64,000 bases of DNA from Methanobacteriota archaeon. Its GTDB lineage: Archaea; Thermoplasmatota; Poseidoniia; Poseidoniales; Thalassarchaeaceae. The notes under the pieces were generated by a model that searched no databases, was not told the origin of the DNA, and worked only from the letters and a program-made list of their open reading frames with translations. Positions 34,502 through 41,106 of this stretch are shown piece by piece. Made by a program: the position numbers and the translations under genes. The DNA lies in assembly GCA_016845365.1 (NCBI GenBank), contig JAERST010000011.1, positions 65,044 to 129,043 on the forward strand. The letters run 5' to 3'. The first letter of the stretch is position 1. The number at the start of each line of letters is the position of its first letter.

Positions 34502-35059
34502 TCACTCATCAGCTGTGATCACTTTCTTGCGGTCGGCGCTGGGAATGACTTTGATTTCCCCGCCGGCGAAGTGGTCTTCTGGCAACTCGCCGACAAATGA
34601 ATCGAGGAAGATGCCGAGCGCGGCGACCTCAGAATGCGGTTGATTGCCGACCGATACATTGTGAGTCGCCAGTTTGAACAATTCTCCCGGAACTTTGGTC
34701 CCACCAACCACCACAACGGTCGGCCGGTCGCGCTCGATTTTGGAGGTAACATCCTTCCACGGCTCGCCATACATCGTCAGATGAATGATTACGCCCGCCT
34801 GACCATCTCCTGCATCGCGGGCGAATTTTCGAAGCCAAGACAAGGGCTTGGCTTCGTAGCGGCACTCGAATTCACCACCGAATCGCTCACTCACAGACCT
34901 CCAAGTCTCGAGTGCCGATTCATCCTCTTCTCCCGCGAGGATGACCTCATCGGCCCCAAATGCCCTCGCGGTCAAACCAAGATGACTCGTGATGCGCTTG
35001 TCACGCTCGCGACGATGCCCGAGCCTAAGCACAGAGAGGTTCGCTGAATCGCTGCTCAC
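34502..35059 (-). CDS. trm56: tRNA (cytidine(56)-2'-O)-methyltransferase
   Basis: SPOUT-family enzyme found only in archaea, methylating C56 in the T-loop of tRNAs. The N-terminus VLRLGHRRERDKRITSH is the family signature; later segments are IIHLTMYGEPWKDV, VVVVGGTKVPGELF and NVSVGNQPHSEVAALGIFLD, the SAM knot region. The frame is open to 35104, but the GTG at 35059 places the signature about a dozen residues in, as in relatives, and falls just beyond the upstream stop; ATG at 35086 is an alternative. The upstream gene is the membrane protein at 35064. Confidence 0.88.
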   Translation of the reverse strand: MSSDSANLSVLRLGHRRERDKRITSHLGLTARAFGADEVILAGEEDESALETWRSVSERFGGEFECRYEAKPLSWLRKFARDAGDGQAGVIIHLTMYGEPWKDVTSKIERDRPTVVVVGGTKVPGELFKLATHNVSVGNQPHSEVAALGIFLDSFVGELPEDHFAGGEIKVIPSADRKKVITADE

Positions 35060-35063
35060 AGCA

Positions 35064-35732
35064 TCACGCGGCCGGCCCGACTTCATCAGCCTGACCCTCG
35101 TCATTTGAGCCGTTGAAGGCCGGCATCAATTCCACCGGCATGTGAATCATCTGAGTTCGAACCCACTGCAATAGAATCGAATCGATGAATAATTTAGCAG
35201 AATAATGAATCATCGCAGCCAGCGCAAATAATCGCAGACTACCAAAGAACGCAGTCTGCATCACCACGTGGTCAGTCAGTAAGGCGAACCCGAGCGGTTC
35301 GAGAATGTAATACAGAGCGAGGACGACCAAAAGCCCACCAATATTCGACATAGAAGCATGTCCTCGCTCCCTTCCAACACTCCACACGACGGTAGCGAGG
35401 AAGACCAGTCCGGGGACGACCAAAGCGAGTGTGGCAAAGTCGAACGTGCCCAAGAGCGAGAGAGGGATGTCATCGTTGTTTAGCGCGGTTGCACCCTTTC
35501 CAACAGCTATCCACCAGAATAGTCCTGCCATCATTAGCAATACGCCCGAAAGCCAGCCTCGATTGGTGATCATATCGCGGATTTCGTGTCTATCTGAAGG
35601 CTGAAGTCGTTGCAAAATCGACTCCATCAATTCGAGGGCATCATTCGTCGGAAGATCCTCTTTTGCTGCAGCAGCGATACCCTGTTGAGGGCTGTTATCA
35701 CCTGAATCTGCAGGCTCGTCGCCCAGAACCAT
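35064..35732 (-). CDS. Uncharacterised four-helix membrane protein
   Basis: The first 60 residues are soluble and acidic; four membrane helices follow (WLSGVLLMMAGLFWWIAV, FATLALVVPGLVFLATVVW, IGGLLVVLALYYILEPLGF, LFALAAMIHYSAKLFI), then a short acidic C-terminus. No family is recognised. It is divergent from folP with only 55 bp between the two ATGs and lies just upstream of trm56 on the same strand. Confidence 0.7.
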   Translation of the reverse strand: MVLGDEPADSGDNSPQQGIAAAAKEDLPTNDALELMESILQRLQPSDRHEIRDMITNRGWLSGVLLMMAGLFWWIAVGKGATALNNDDIPLSLLGTFDFATLALVVPGLVFLATVVWSVGRERGHASMSNIGGLLVVLALYYILEPLGFALLTDHVVMQTAFFGSLRLFALAAMIHYSAKLFIDSILLQWVRTQMIHMPVELMPAFNGSNDEGQADEVGPAA

Positions 35733-35756
35733 TGCCGGATTGCCGCTCCGTCACAT

Positions 35757-35763
35757 CATAAAG
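35757..35763. promoter_or_regulatory. Shared TATA-like box between divergent genes
   Basis: CATAAAG is the only A/T-rich patch in the 55-bp divergent gap. Its centre (35760) is 28 bases from the ATG at 35732 on the minus strand and 28 bases from the ATG at 35788 on the plus strand. That is the archaeal TATA-to-start distance in both directions, implying two leaderless transcripts. Confidence 0.45.
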
Positions 35764-35787
35764 GGTGCGTCGAATCCAAGGCGCGAA

Positions 35788-36621
35788 ATGGCCGACTGGA
35801 GACGAATTCTAAATCGCCGAGAGGACGGTTTTCCAAGAATTATGGGCATTCTCAACGTCACTCCGGACTCATTCCATGCTGATTCAAGGGTAGATTCGGT
35901 CGCGGACGTACTTGCTCGTGCTCAGCGGATGGTAGAAGATGGGGCTGAATGGTTGGATATCGGCGGGGAGTCGACTCGGCCTGGGGCTGAGGAGGTTGCT
36001 CCCGCCGACGAATTGCAGCGCGTTTTGCCGGTTGTTGAGGCTGTACGCGCTGCGCTTCCAGATGTCGGCATTTCGATTGATACGCGGCGCGCGCTTGTTG
36101 CGCGTGCGGCGTTGGAGGCTGGTGCCGACATGGTCAACGATGTCAGCGCGCTTTCTGATTCTGAGATGGGCGATGTCATCGTTGGGGCCGGCTGCCCTGT
36201 GTGTTTGATGCACATGCAGGGCTTGCCGGCTGATATGCAGAACGACCCGACCTACGGCGACGTGGTCGGGGAGGTAAGGCAGAGCCTTGCGCAGTCTGCA
36301 CAGGCTCTGTTGGATGCCGGTATTCCGGCTGAACATATCATTGCGGACCCCGGCATCGGTTTCGGTAAGTTACTCGAACATAATACGGCTCTATTGGCGG
36401 CTGGACGAGATATCGTTCCAGACGTGCGGATGCCGTTGATGTGGGGGGTCAGCCGAAAGAGAATGTTCGCACACCTGCTAGGCAGGGACGAAACAAAACA
36501 ACGGCTAGCTGGCACCCTTGGCGTCGCCGCGATGGCTCCCGCCAAAGGCGTCGACATCATCAGGGTGCACGATGTGCGCGAGCATGCTGACCTTTTCGCG
36601 GCGATGCGAGCGGTCGAGTAA
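35788..36621 (+). CDS. folP: Dihydropteroate synthase
   Basis: Condenses hydroxymethyl-dihydropterin pyrophosphate with p-aminobenzoate to give dihydropteroate. The two pterin-binding signatures are clear, IMGILNVTPDSFHAD and LDIGGESTRPGAEEV, followed by ISIDTRRA, MVNDVSAL, LMHMQGLP and IIADPGIGFGK. The C-terminal RVHDVREH is typical. The ATG at 35788 gives 277 residues, the usual length. It adds to folB and the FolM-like SDR as evidence of a bacterial-type folate pathway. Confidence 0.94.
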   Translation: MADWRRILNRREDGFPRIMGILNVTPDSFHADSRVDSVADVLARAQRMVEDGAEWLDIGGESTRPGAEEVAPADELQRVLPVVEAVRAALPDVGISIDTRRALVARAALEAGADMVNDVSALSDSEMGDVIVGAGCPVCLMHMQGLPADMQNDPTYGDVVGEVRQSLAQSAQALLDAGIPAEHIIADPGIGFGKLLEHNTALLAAGRDIVPDVRMPLMWGVSRKRMFAHLLGRDETKQRLAGTLGVAAMAPAKGVDIIRVHDVREHADLFAAMRAVE

Positions 36622-36644
36622 ATTGGACGGACGGAGGTACTGGC

Positions 36645-37817
36645 ATGGGGCAGAATATCGTCGATATTGATGAGAATCTGCGTATCATCGGCACGGCTCA
36701 CGTCAGCAGTGCCTCGGTCGCTCTCGTCAAGGAGCAAATCAAGGAATGGGGGCCTGATTTGGTCGCGGTCGAATTGTGTGAGTCTCGCCTGCGCTCTCTC
36801 AAACAACCCGATGAGCTCGACAATGATGACCTTCTGAAGATCATTGGCGAGGGGCGAGCCTCGATGATTCTCTTGCAATCTGCTTTGGCCGCTCAGCAGC
36901 GCCGTATGGGGATGGAGACCGGAGAGAAGCCCGGAGCGGAATTGCTCGCTGCGATCGAAGCGGCCGAGGATGCAGATGTCGAACACGCGCTGATCGACCG
37001 CGATGTGGTCATCACTCTTCGGCGGGCTTGGCGAAAGATGGGACTGCGCGAGAAGTTGCGAGTCCTCGATGCTCTCCTCTGGGAGGAGGAGGATGAGGAA
37101 TTCGACCTCGATGAGCTCGTCGAAGATTCGGATATGTTGACCAATTTGATGGAAGAGGCGCGCGAGGCTGCACCGCGCGCTGGCGAGGTGCTAATCGACG
37201 AGCGCGACGCCTATCTCGCGGGCCGAATTCAGCAAGTCCGCGGTAAGGGGAAGGTGCTCGCGGTGGTCGGTGCGGGTCATATCAACGGAATCATCGAGCA
37301 CCTTGAGAAGCCGCCAATGGAGACAACTTCGCGGCTTGCTGAACTCAGGACCGAGCCACCCAAACCAATCTGGCCCAAGGTCCTGATGTGGGCGATACCG
37401 CTCTTCCTTGCAACGGTGATCGGTTACCTCGTTTACAATGGTGAAATCGACGCACTGAAAGACACTCTCTGGTATTGGCTGGCGGCTAATGCTGCCTTCG
37501 CGGGCATCGGTGTAGCCCTCGCCCGCGGCCACCCTCTATCCGTACTTGTCGGCGCGGTAGCAAGCCCGATTACCAGCCTCAACCCAACCCTCGCAGCAGG
37601 CTGGTTCGCCGGCTATACTCAGCTCAAAGTCGCCGCGCCAACCGGCGCGGATGCCGCTGATTTCTTGGCCATGCGCGATTACGATGTGTTCTACAAAAAT
37701 CGAGTCGGACGAGTCCTCCTCGTCACCTTCCTCGGCAATCTGGGATCTGCCATAGGAGCATGGCTAGTAGGAGCATGGCTAGCGGGCGGTGCAATAGTCG
37801 GATTGTTATTCGGCTGA
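36645..37817 (+). CDS. TraB family membrane protein
   Basis: The 390-residue product begins with the TraB/GumN-like motif LRIIGTAHVSSASVALV, has VAVELCESR, and ends its soluble part with VVGAGHINGIIEHL. The C-terminal third carries several membrane helices (VLMWAIPLFLATVIGYLV, LAANAAFAGIGVALA, LVTFLGNLGSAIGAWLVGAW). Archaeal TraB proteins may be membrane proteases or folding factors, but their role is not settled. A 15-bp in-frame tandem duplication lies near the C-terminus. Confidence 0.87.
   Translation: MGQNIVDIDENLRIIGTAHVSSASVALVKEQIKEWGPDLVAVELCESRLRSLKQPDELDNDDLLKIIGEGRASMILLQSALAAQQRRMGMETGEKPGAELLAAIEAAEDADVEHALIDRDVVITLRRAWRKMGLREKLRVLDALLWEEEDEEFDLDELVEDSDMLTNLMEEAREAAPRAGEVLIDERDAYLAGRIQQVRGKGKVLAVVGAGHINGIIEHLEKPPMETTSRLAELRTEPPKPIWPKVLMWAIPLFLATVIGYLVYNGEIDALKDTLWYWLAANAAFAGIGVALARGHPLSVLVGAVASPITSLNPTLAAGWFAGYTQLKVAAPTGADAADFLAMRDYDVFYKNRVGRVLLVTFLGNLGSAIGAWLVGAWLAGGAIVGLLFG
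37753..37782 (+). repeat. 15-bp perfect tandem duplication inside the traB 3' end
   Basis: taggagcatggctag occurs twice in a row, 35 bp before the stop. It is in frame and duplicates five residues within a transmembrane helix (GAWLV/GAWLA). Confidence 0.8.
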
Positions 37818-37821
37818 GCGG

Positions 37822-38679
37822 TTAGAGCAAAAGACTGCTGAAATCGTAGATGTACCGAAGTAGGCCAACGGATACTATCAGCACAAATGATGTATTGATT
37901 AGCCTCGAGGGCACCAATTTGATCGCGGTCGTAGCTCCAGTCCAAGCGACCGCGGCCACCGAAGCACAGACCAATGCCACGGCGAACGGCGAGGCAAGAT
38001 GCGAAATTGTGGAAAAGCCACCATTTGTCCACAGATGGACCGCGAGTGCAGCAGGAACTCCAATGAATTCTACAGAATAACTCGTTCCAGCAGCCGTATG
38101 TGAACCAAGCCCAGCATACGAACGGCCAAGCATTACCATTACCGCGCCACCTCCTATTCCTAGAATCCCAGCAGAAAGTCCACCGATACCGCAGCCAACC
38201 TCGTATCGAGCGAGGGGGTGATTTTCGGTGGTGTCAGTCTCTAAGTTGCCCTTCTGCGCCTTTGATTCCATCTGGGTCGAATTGATATGTGTTTTTTCCA
38301 TCTTCATCTGCTCGAGAGTATTAAGTAGAACAAATGACATTAGAAAAATAACACTAGCTTTGACGAACAATTCCGAGACATTTTCCAGTAGGAAATATCC
38401 AATCATTGAACCGAGAACAGCCGCTGGTACGTAAACTGATAGTCCAACCTTAGCAGCTCTGGCATCCTCCTTTCCTTGCTGATGATGTGCAACCATCGAC
38501 CCGAGTGAGACCATCCAAACGAGACTCAATGAACCAATCATCGCTTCTTCAAGAGTCCAACCCAATACATAATGCAGGATCGGTACAAACAGAATACCTC
38601 CGCCCAATCCAATTGGAGAAAAAAGAAGGGCTACTGTAAATATCAATAATAATGCGATTATAGTTTCTACCAGCATCAT
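37822..38679 (-). CDS. TauE/SafE family sulfite exporter (first copy)
   Basis: An eight-or-so-helix permease of 285 residues with the duplicated family pattern: FSPIGLGGGILFVPILHYVLGW in the first half and GILGIGGGAVMVMLG plus HTAAGTSY in the second. Family members export sulfite or sulfoacetate. The central loop (about residues 125-160) is soluble and charged. It is encoded divergently from the ArsR regulator, with a TATA box and a palindrome between TATA and ATG. Codon use is clearly more A/T-rich than in the genes to its left. Confidence 0.88.
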   Translation of the reverse strand: MMLVETIIALLLIFTVALLFSPIGLGGGILFVPILHYVLGWTLEEAMIGSLSLVWMVSLGSMVAHHQQGKEDARAAKVGLSVYVPAAVLGSMIGYFLLENVSELFVKASVIFLMSFVLLNTLEQMKMEKTHINSTQMESKAQKGNLETDTTENHPLARYEVGCGIGGLSAGILGIGGGAVMVMLGRSYAGLGSHTAAGTSYSVEFIGVPAALAVHLWTNGGFSTISHLASPFAVALVCASVAAVAWTGATTAIKLVPSRLINTSFVLIVSVGLLRYIYDFSSLLL

Positions 38680-38684
38680 CCAAA

Positions 38685-38723
38685 GTCCTTCTGAAGGACC
38701 GCCGATGGCCGTGCGTATATAAT
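38685..38723 (-). promoter_or_regulatory. TATA box and operator-like palindrome of the tauE gene
   Basis: On the minus strand ATTATATA (38716-38723) lies 40 bases before the ATG, predicting transcription start near 38692. The perfect palindrome GTCCTTC-T-GAAGGAC (38685-38699) covers that position and contains a possible AAGGA ribosome-binding site. An ArsR repressor gene is transcribed away from the other side, so this is a good operator candidate. Confidence 0.55.
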
Positions 38724-38800
38724 CATTTTCTTATATTCTTTTTTTTTAATATGACAATAGTTTTATGTTCCTAGTTACGCCCGCGATTGTTGGTGAGAGC

Positions 38801-39187
38801 ATGATGGAGAGTGCCTCAGATTCCGAATTTTCTCGTGAAGAGCGATTCGGTGCAGCTGCAGCAATAATGCTACGAACTCTCGGGCATCCAGATAGATTGA
38901 GAATTCTTGAGTTTCTGATGGATGGGGAAAGAACGGCAGGTCAAATTCAGAAGCATCTGGATATTGGCCAACCAAGATCCTCGCAACACCTCTCAAGAAT
39001 GAACGATAGAGGCATTCTGGAATGCAGAAAGGAAGGAACGAAGAGATTCTATTCGATCTCAAATCCCTTTGTTCTGAAGCTTTTTGGATGTTTCACTGAA
39101 TGTAGAACCAAAGTAGGTTCAGGAGAATGGGCTCATTTGCTCGAAGCGTTCATGGAGGCGAATGGAAATGACACAACAGACATATGA
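38801..39187 (+). CDS. ArsR family transcription regulator
   Basis: A winged-helix regulator of 128 residues with RTLGHPDRLRILEFLMDGE, the recognition region GQPRSSQHLSRMNDRGILE and the wing CRKEGTKRFYSI. Cysteines occur in ILECRK and twice in LFGCFTECR. These could form a thiol or persulfide switch, as in BigR/SqrR-type ArsR proteins, though positions differ. GGTGAG four bases before 38801 supports this start; an ATG at 38765 is possible. It probably controls the tauE and tusA-side genes. Its last 26 bp overlap tusA. Confidence 0.87.
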   Translation: MMESASDSEFSREERFGAAAAIMLRTLGHPDRLRILEFLMDGERTAGQIQKHLDIGQPRSSQHLSRMNDRGILECRKEGTKRFYSISNPFVLKLFGCFTECRTKVGSGEWAHLLEAFMEANGNDTTDI

Positions 39188-39407
39188 CGATGAATTGGAT
39201 TGCTCAGGGATGAATTGTCCCTTGCCAGTATTGAAGACAAAAATGAAGATTGACGAAATGACGAAGGGCGCTGTGCTTTTAGTGAGTACAACCGACCCTG
39301 GTTCCTGCAAAGATATGCCAGCTTGGGCATCTAGGGTCGGACACAAAATTGTTGATTCAGGTGAAGTGGATGGCCGATTTTTGTTCTACGTTCAGAAAGG
39401 TGAATGA
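39162..39407 (+). CDS. tusA: TusA family sulfur carrier
   Basis: The 81-residue protein has the TusA signature DCSGMNCPLPVLKTK with the persulfide-carrying Cys19 in CPLP. TusA-type proteins accept sulfane sulfur from rhodaneses or desulfurases and pass it on to DsrE-type proteins or to cofactor synthesis. It overlaps the arsR end and directly abuts the dsrE2 gene, so all three are co-translated. The company of DsrE2, rhodanese and a molybdoenzyme suggests a role in dissimilatory or detoxifying sulfur transfer rather than tRNA thiolation. Confidence 0.92.
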   Translation: MEMTQQTYDDELDCSGMNCPLPVLKTKMKIDEMTKGAVLLVSTTDPGSCKDMPAWASRVGHKIVDSGEVDGRFLFYVQKGE

Positions 39408-39920
39408 ATGACCGACGAACCGAAGAAGATGGCGATCATCGCTTCGCAAGGATCCTTGGACTGGGCTTATCCACCCTTTATTCTCGCCTCGACCGCCGCA
39501 GCGATGGGAATAGAAACCAAGGTCTTCTTTACTTTCTATGGACTCCCATTATTGAAGCCGGAAATAAAAGCCAAGGTCACCCCGGCAGCCAATCCAGCTA
39601 TGCCGATGAAGATGCCATTCGGACCAAAGGGATTCCAAAGCATCAATTGGCCGATACCCCACGCAGTCAGTGGAGTTATGCCGGGTTTCGACACTGTTGC
39701 AACATCCTTGATGAAAAAGACATTTGCGAACAAAGGTGTCGCAACCATCACCGAACTTCGTGATATGTGCTTAATGCTCGGAGTTGATCTTATTGCGTGC
39801 CAGATGACGATGGATGTCTTCGGATTCGAAGAGAAGGATTTCATCGAAGGAATCAGTTATGCTGGAGCGGCAGCATTTCTTGACTTCGCAGTTGACGCCG
39901 ACATACAATTGTTCATCTGA
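39408..39920 (+). CDS. DsrE/DsrF-like sulfur transfer protein (DsrE2 type)
   Basis: A 170-residue protein starting KKMAIIASQGSLDWAYPPFI, with FFTFYGLPLL and the conserved cysteines in RDMCLMLGVDLIACQMTMDVFG. This is the DsrE2/DrsE-like pattern (the bacterial counterparts carry sulfur in an exchange with TusA and are often membrane-linked). There is no clear transmembrane helix, though AAAFLDFAVDADIQLFI closes the fold. tusA ends at the base before its ATG. Confidence 0.87.
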   Translation: MTDEPKKMAIIASQGSLDWAYPPFILASTAAAMGIETKVFFTFYGLPLLKPEIKAKVTPAANPAMPMKMPFGPKGFQSINWPIPHAVSGVMPGFDTVATSLMKKTFANKGVATITELRDMCLMLGVDLIACQMTMDVFGFEEKDFIEGISYAGAAAFLDFAVDADIQLFI

Positions 39921-39933
39921 AAGGAGTGGTCCC

Positions 39934-41082
39934 ATGGCTCAGAGTTATTCTGCTGCAGAACTCTATGAGTGGATTGAGAATGGTGCATCTCACATCTACC
40001 TCGATGTACGAAATGAGGAGGACCATTCTCGATTCGCGGTCGAGGGGCCCCACAATATCGAAATGCGGAACATCCCCTACTTTGATTTCATTGAGGCGCC
40101 TGAACAAGCTTCATCTCATCTAGATCCTGAGTCGTCGGTGAGGGTTATTTGTGCGAAGGAAGGGTCGGCTCAATTCGTTGCGGAAGTTCTAGAATCTCTT
40201 GGATTCATCGATGTTTCTTGGTTGGAAAAAGGAATCATATCTTGGGGGAACTTACTGATTCCAAAGCGTATTCCTTCCCCAGATAATTACCAATTATGGC
40301 AGTTCAATCGGCCAGGTAAGGCCTCTTGCTCCTACGGACTCATCCATGCCGATGAAATGATGGTTTTCGACCCAAGTCGAAACATCGGGTTTTACAGTGA
40401 TTTTGCCACACAAAGGGATTTGACAATTACTCACGTCTTTGACACTCATCTACAAGCTGATTATATCTCTGGAGGCCCAAACCTTGCCAAGATTTCGCAA
40501 GCTGAATATATTGTCCATGAGGGAGACTTTTCTGGTAGTGATATTGAATTTCGACCAATAGTTGACGGCGAGCGTATTCAATTCAATAATTCATCAGGGC
40601 CAGATATTCTTTGCACTCATTCACCAGGGCACACACCCGGCTCGACTACATTTGTAATCGACGAACGATTCATGATATCTGGAGATACAGTGTTTATCGT
40701 CTCGGTCGGAAGACCTGACCTCGGCCGAAAAGTCGTGGAATGGGCTAAAGAACTCTATCGAACTCTAAAGACACGTATCTGCACATTACCAGAGAATTTG
40801 ATTGTCTTACCTGGACATTATACTGATTGGGATTTAGAGTCGACTGATGATTATCTGATTCTAAATGACTTCGGAACCGTAAAGAGAATGAATGAGGATA
40901 TTTATGAAATCGATGATGAAGACCAATTCGTTGAATATATCATTGAAAATATGAGAGAACAACCCGAAGTGTATGATGAAATTCGGAAGGTAAACGCTGG
41001 ATTCATCGATCCTGATGAAGACGAACAAGACATCATGGACCTGGGGAAGAATGAGTGTGCAGCTAGCCACATGGTCTCTTGA
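39934..41082 (+). CDS. Rhodanese-metallo-beta-lactamase fusion (persulfide dioxygenase-like)
   Basis: Residues 1-110 form a rhodanese-like domain (HIYLDVRNEEDHSRF, Cys73 in RVICAKEGS). Residues about 120-340 form a metallo-beta-lactamase fold with THSPGHTPGSTTF, ISGDTVFIVSVGRPDL and LPGHYTDW. The order is the reverse of most ETHE1-rhodanese fusions. The first metal motif reads DTHLQADY: H172 is kept, but the positions usually occupied by the next two His are Q174 and Y177. The protein may act on persulfides to give sulfite, or may bind metal differently. AAAGGAGTGG supports the ATG at 39934. The last 50 residues form an acidic tail. Confidence 0.85.
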   Translation: MAQSYSAAELYEWIENGASHIYLDVRNEEDHSRFAVEGPHNIEMRNIPYFDFIEAPEQASSHLDPESSVRVICAKEGSAQFVAEVLESLGFIDVSWLEKGIISWGNLLIPKRIPSPDNYQLWQFNRPGKASCSYGLIHADEMMVFDPSRNIGFYSDFATQRDLTITHVFDTHLQADYISGGPNLAKISQAEYIVHEGDFSGSDIEFRPIVDGERIQFNNSSGPDILCTHSPGHTPGSTTFVIDERFMISGDTVFIVSVGRPDLGRKVVEWAKELYRTLKTRICTLPENLIVLPGHYTDWDLESTDDYLILNDFGTVKRMNEDIYEIDDEDQFVEYIIENMREQPEVYDEIRKVNAGFIDPDEDEQDIMDLGKNECAASHMVS

Positions 41083-41106
41083 CCTAATGAGGGGGGGGAA
41101 TATAGA

